From the NCBI GenBank assembly GCA_001303705.1, contig LJUI01000150.1, positions 1 through 6,101 on the forward strand: a stretch of 6,101 nt of DNA, given 5' to 3'. How positions within the stretch are numbered: the stretch's first letter is position 1; each line of letters opens with the position of its first letter. The DNA is from a candidate division TA06 bacterium SM23_40. GTDB taxonomy: Bacteria; LJUI01; SM1-40. Below, in pieces: positions 4,997 through 6,101 of the stretch. A program made the position numbers and the translations under genes. The notes beneath the pieces are model-generated. The model searched no databases, had not been told where the DNA came from, and saw nothing but the letters and a program-made list of their open reading frames with translations.

Positions 4997-6101
4997 CTAT
5001 CGCACCGTCAACCAGGTCGTCAGATTCGTGATCCCGAGCGTTTCGAGAACAACGCCCATGATGATGAGGATCATGATGAGGAGTTTCCCCGAGTCCTGCC
5101 CCTTCGTGGAGGCGACGAGCATCGGCTCCCGCGACAAATATGCTGAGGCTGCGTACAGCTCCTCCCCGATCAGCGTATAGTCACAGGCAGTGACGAAGAA
5201 CGGGAGCTGGGCCAGCTCTGCCGTCCCTGCGATCTGGATCGCCCCGGTCGAGTACCCCGTCTCAGCGAGAATGAGAGACTCTGCCATGAAGTACCCGAGA
5301 AGGAAGATCGCTCCGGGCCGCTCGCGCTGCATGATCCCGTCGACACCCGCCGCAAACCCGAACTGGTCGCTCGTAAGGAACCGCACGCTCTCCGGGTTGA
5401 ATGCATCAGGACGGCCGGCATCGACGTACGACCCCTGGACCACCTCCTGAGCCACGGTGAAGACGATCGGATCATAGTTGGGCATGACGAGGGCGGTGTC
5501 GTACTCCGCTGCCCTCCGTGCCACCCGCCGCAGGATCGACACACTGGCGATCGTCTGCGGGTAGCTCATGTCGCCGATCCCGGGCACAAAAAGGATCGGG
5601 CGGCCCATCTCTGTGGCACGCCCGATCGCCTCATCTACGGCGTTCAGCCCCGCGATTCTCCGGATGAAGAGATCGATCCCTCTGGTCGCCTTCCATACGA
5701 AATAGAACAGGATGATTGAGAAGAGAGCGATCGGAATCAGAATATTGACCCGGCCGGTATGAAACCAGTTGGAGGCAGGAGTGACCGGCCCCACAACCTC
5801 GGAGTCGGCAGAGCGTATACCGTCCGTGGCCTGGACGATATAGAAGTAGCGCAGGGTATCGCTCACATCCGTGTCCATGAACCGATCGGTCCCTGCGCCA
5901 ACTGATCTGACTTCCTCAAACGGCCCTGCCGCATCCGTTGCCCGCAGGATGCGATACACCGTGACCAACTGGGCGCGTTCTCCATCATCGAGCGAGAGTT
6001 GCCAAGTGAGGGAGAGTGCCGATCCATCGTCGTTCGGCTGATCCTCGGCCCGGACCGATCGCGGCGGCGCAAGGCCTGCCTCCTGGGTCTTCGCCGAGCC
6101 T
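4997..6101 (-). CDS. FN3 / DUF6754-like membrane protein, N-terminus beyond window (cassette gene A)
   Basis: The frame is open from the window edge to TAG at 4997-4999 and gives 367 residues (numbered from the edge). The true start and any signal peptide lie beyond 6101; the TTG at 5966-5968 is internal. Residues 11-106 look like a fibronectin type III domain: APPRSVRAEDQ, the SLTWQL strand, VTVYRILRAT, then FMDTDVSDTLRYFYIVQATDG split over 74-94. A membrane helix lies at about 118-137, followed by basic residues (K137, R140, R147, R148). An alpha/beta region of about 155-335 includes GRPILFVPGIGDMSYP (166-181), DTALVMPNYDP (201-211), GAIFLLGYFMAES (263-275) and GAIQIAGTAEL (286-296). A second helix is near 338-356. 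From memory this architecture resembles the DUF6754 group, whose function is unknown; that match is not certain. The basic residues after the first helix place the alpha/beta domain in the cytoplasm and FN3 outside. It is the first visible gene of the cassette. Confidence 0.88.
   Translation of the reverse strand, partial: GSAKTQEAGLAPPRSVRAEDQPNDDGSALSLTWQLSLDDGERAQLVTVYRILRATDAAGPFEEVRSVGAGTDRFMDTDVSDTLRYFYIVQATDGIRSADSEVVGPVTPASNWFHTGRVNILIPIALFSIILFYFVWKATRGIDLFIRRIAGLNAVDEAIGRATEMGRPILFVPGIGDMSYPQTIASVSILRRVARRAAEYDTALVMPNYDPIVFTVAQEVVQGSYVDAGRPDAFNPESVRFLTSDQFGFAAGVDGIMQRERPGAIFLLGYFMAESLILAETGYSTGAIQIAGTAELAQLPFFVTACDYTLIGEELYAASAYLSREPMLVASTKGQDSGKLLIMILIIMGVVLETLGITNLTTWLTVR

Overview
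The window (about 57-58% G+C by eye) reads as a bacterial chromosome segment with six protein-coding genes, all on the minus strand, so gene order is described from high to low coordinates. The genes at both ends are cut by the window. No tRNA, rRNA, CRISPR array, insertion sequence or integrase was seen. The best clue to the host is the C-terminal YPNPF/FlgD-Ig-like sorting tail of the repeat protein at 1111-2577. Such tails on 'YGG...QT.DGGY' repeat proteins are typical of the FCB superphylum and neighbouring candidate phyla (Eisenbacteria, Zixibacteria, WOR-3 and similar). This is inference from remembered families, not a taxonomic assignment.

6101 to 2665: a run of four membrane-protein genes with gaps of 57, 55 and 111 bases, probably one operon. 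The order is: (A) a fibronectin-III/TM/alpha-beta/TM protein, cut at its N-terminus and resembling the DUF6754 group; (B) a six-helix membrane protein with a GTG start; (C) a TM/alpha-beta/TM protein that looks like a distant relative of A without the FN3 domain; (D) a second six-helix membrane protein. A soluble-domain membrane protein followed by a multi-span protein therefore occurs twice. I know no function for this cassette; it is the best candidate here for an undescribed system.

2577 to 1111: a secreted protein made of seven tandem 52-residue repeats (exactly 156 bp each, the last one incomplete) plus a sorting tail. It is probably a seven-bladed beta-propeller closed by its own mature N-terminus. 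A hairpin followed by a T-rich tract at 915-950 probably ends this transcript.

816 to 1: after a plausible promoter (865-893) and a strong Shine-Dalgarno site comes the N-terminal 272 residues of an exported, zinc-dependent phospholipase C / GPI-phospholipase-D-like enzyme, with its whole metal-ligand set visible. It continues beyond position 1. The window therefore holds a probable membrane complex of unknown role beside a cell-surface module (propeller protein and lipid hydrolase). Nothing in the sequence shows that the two parts work together.
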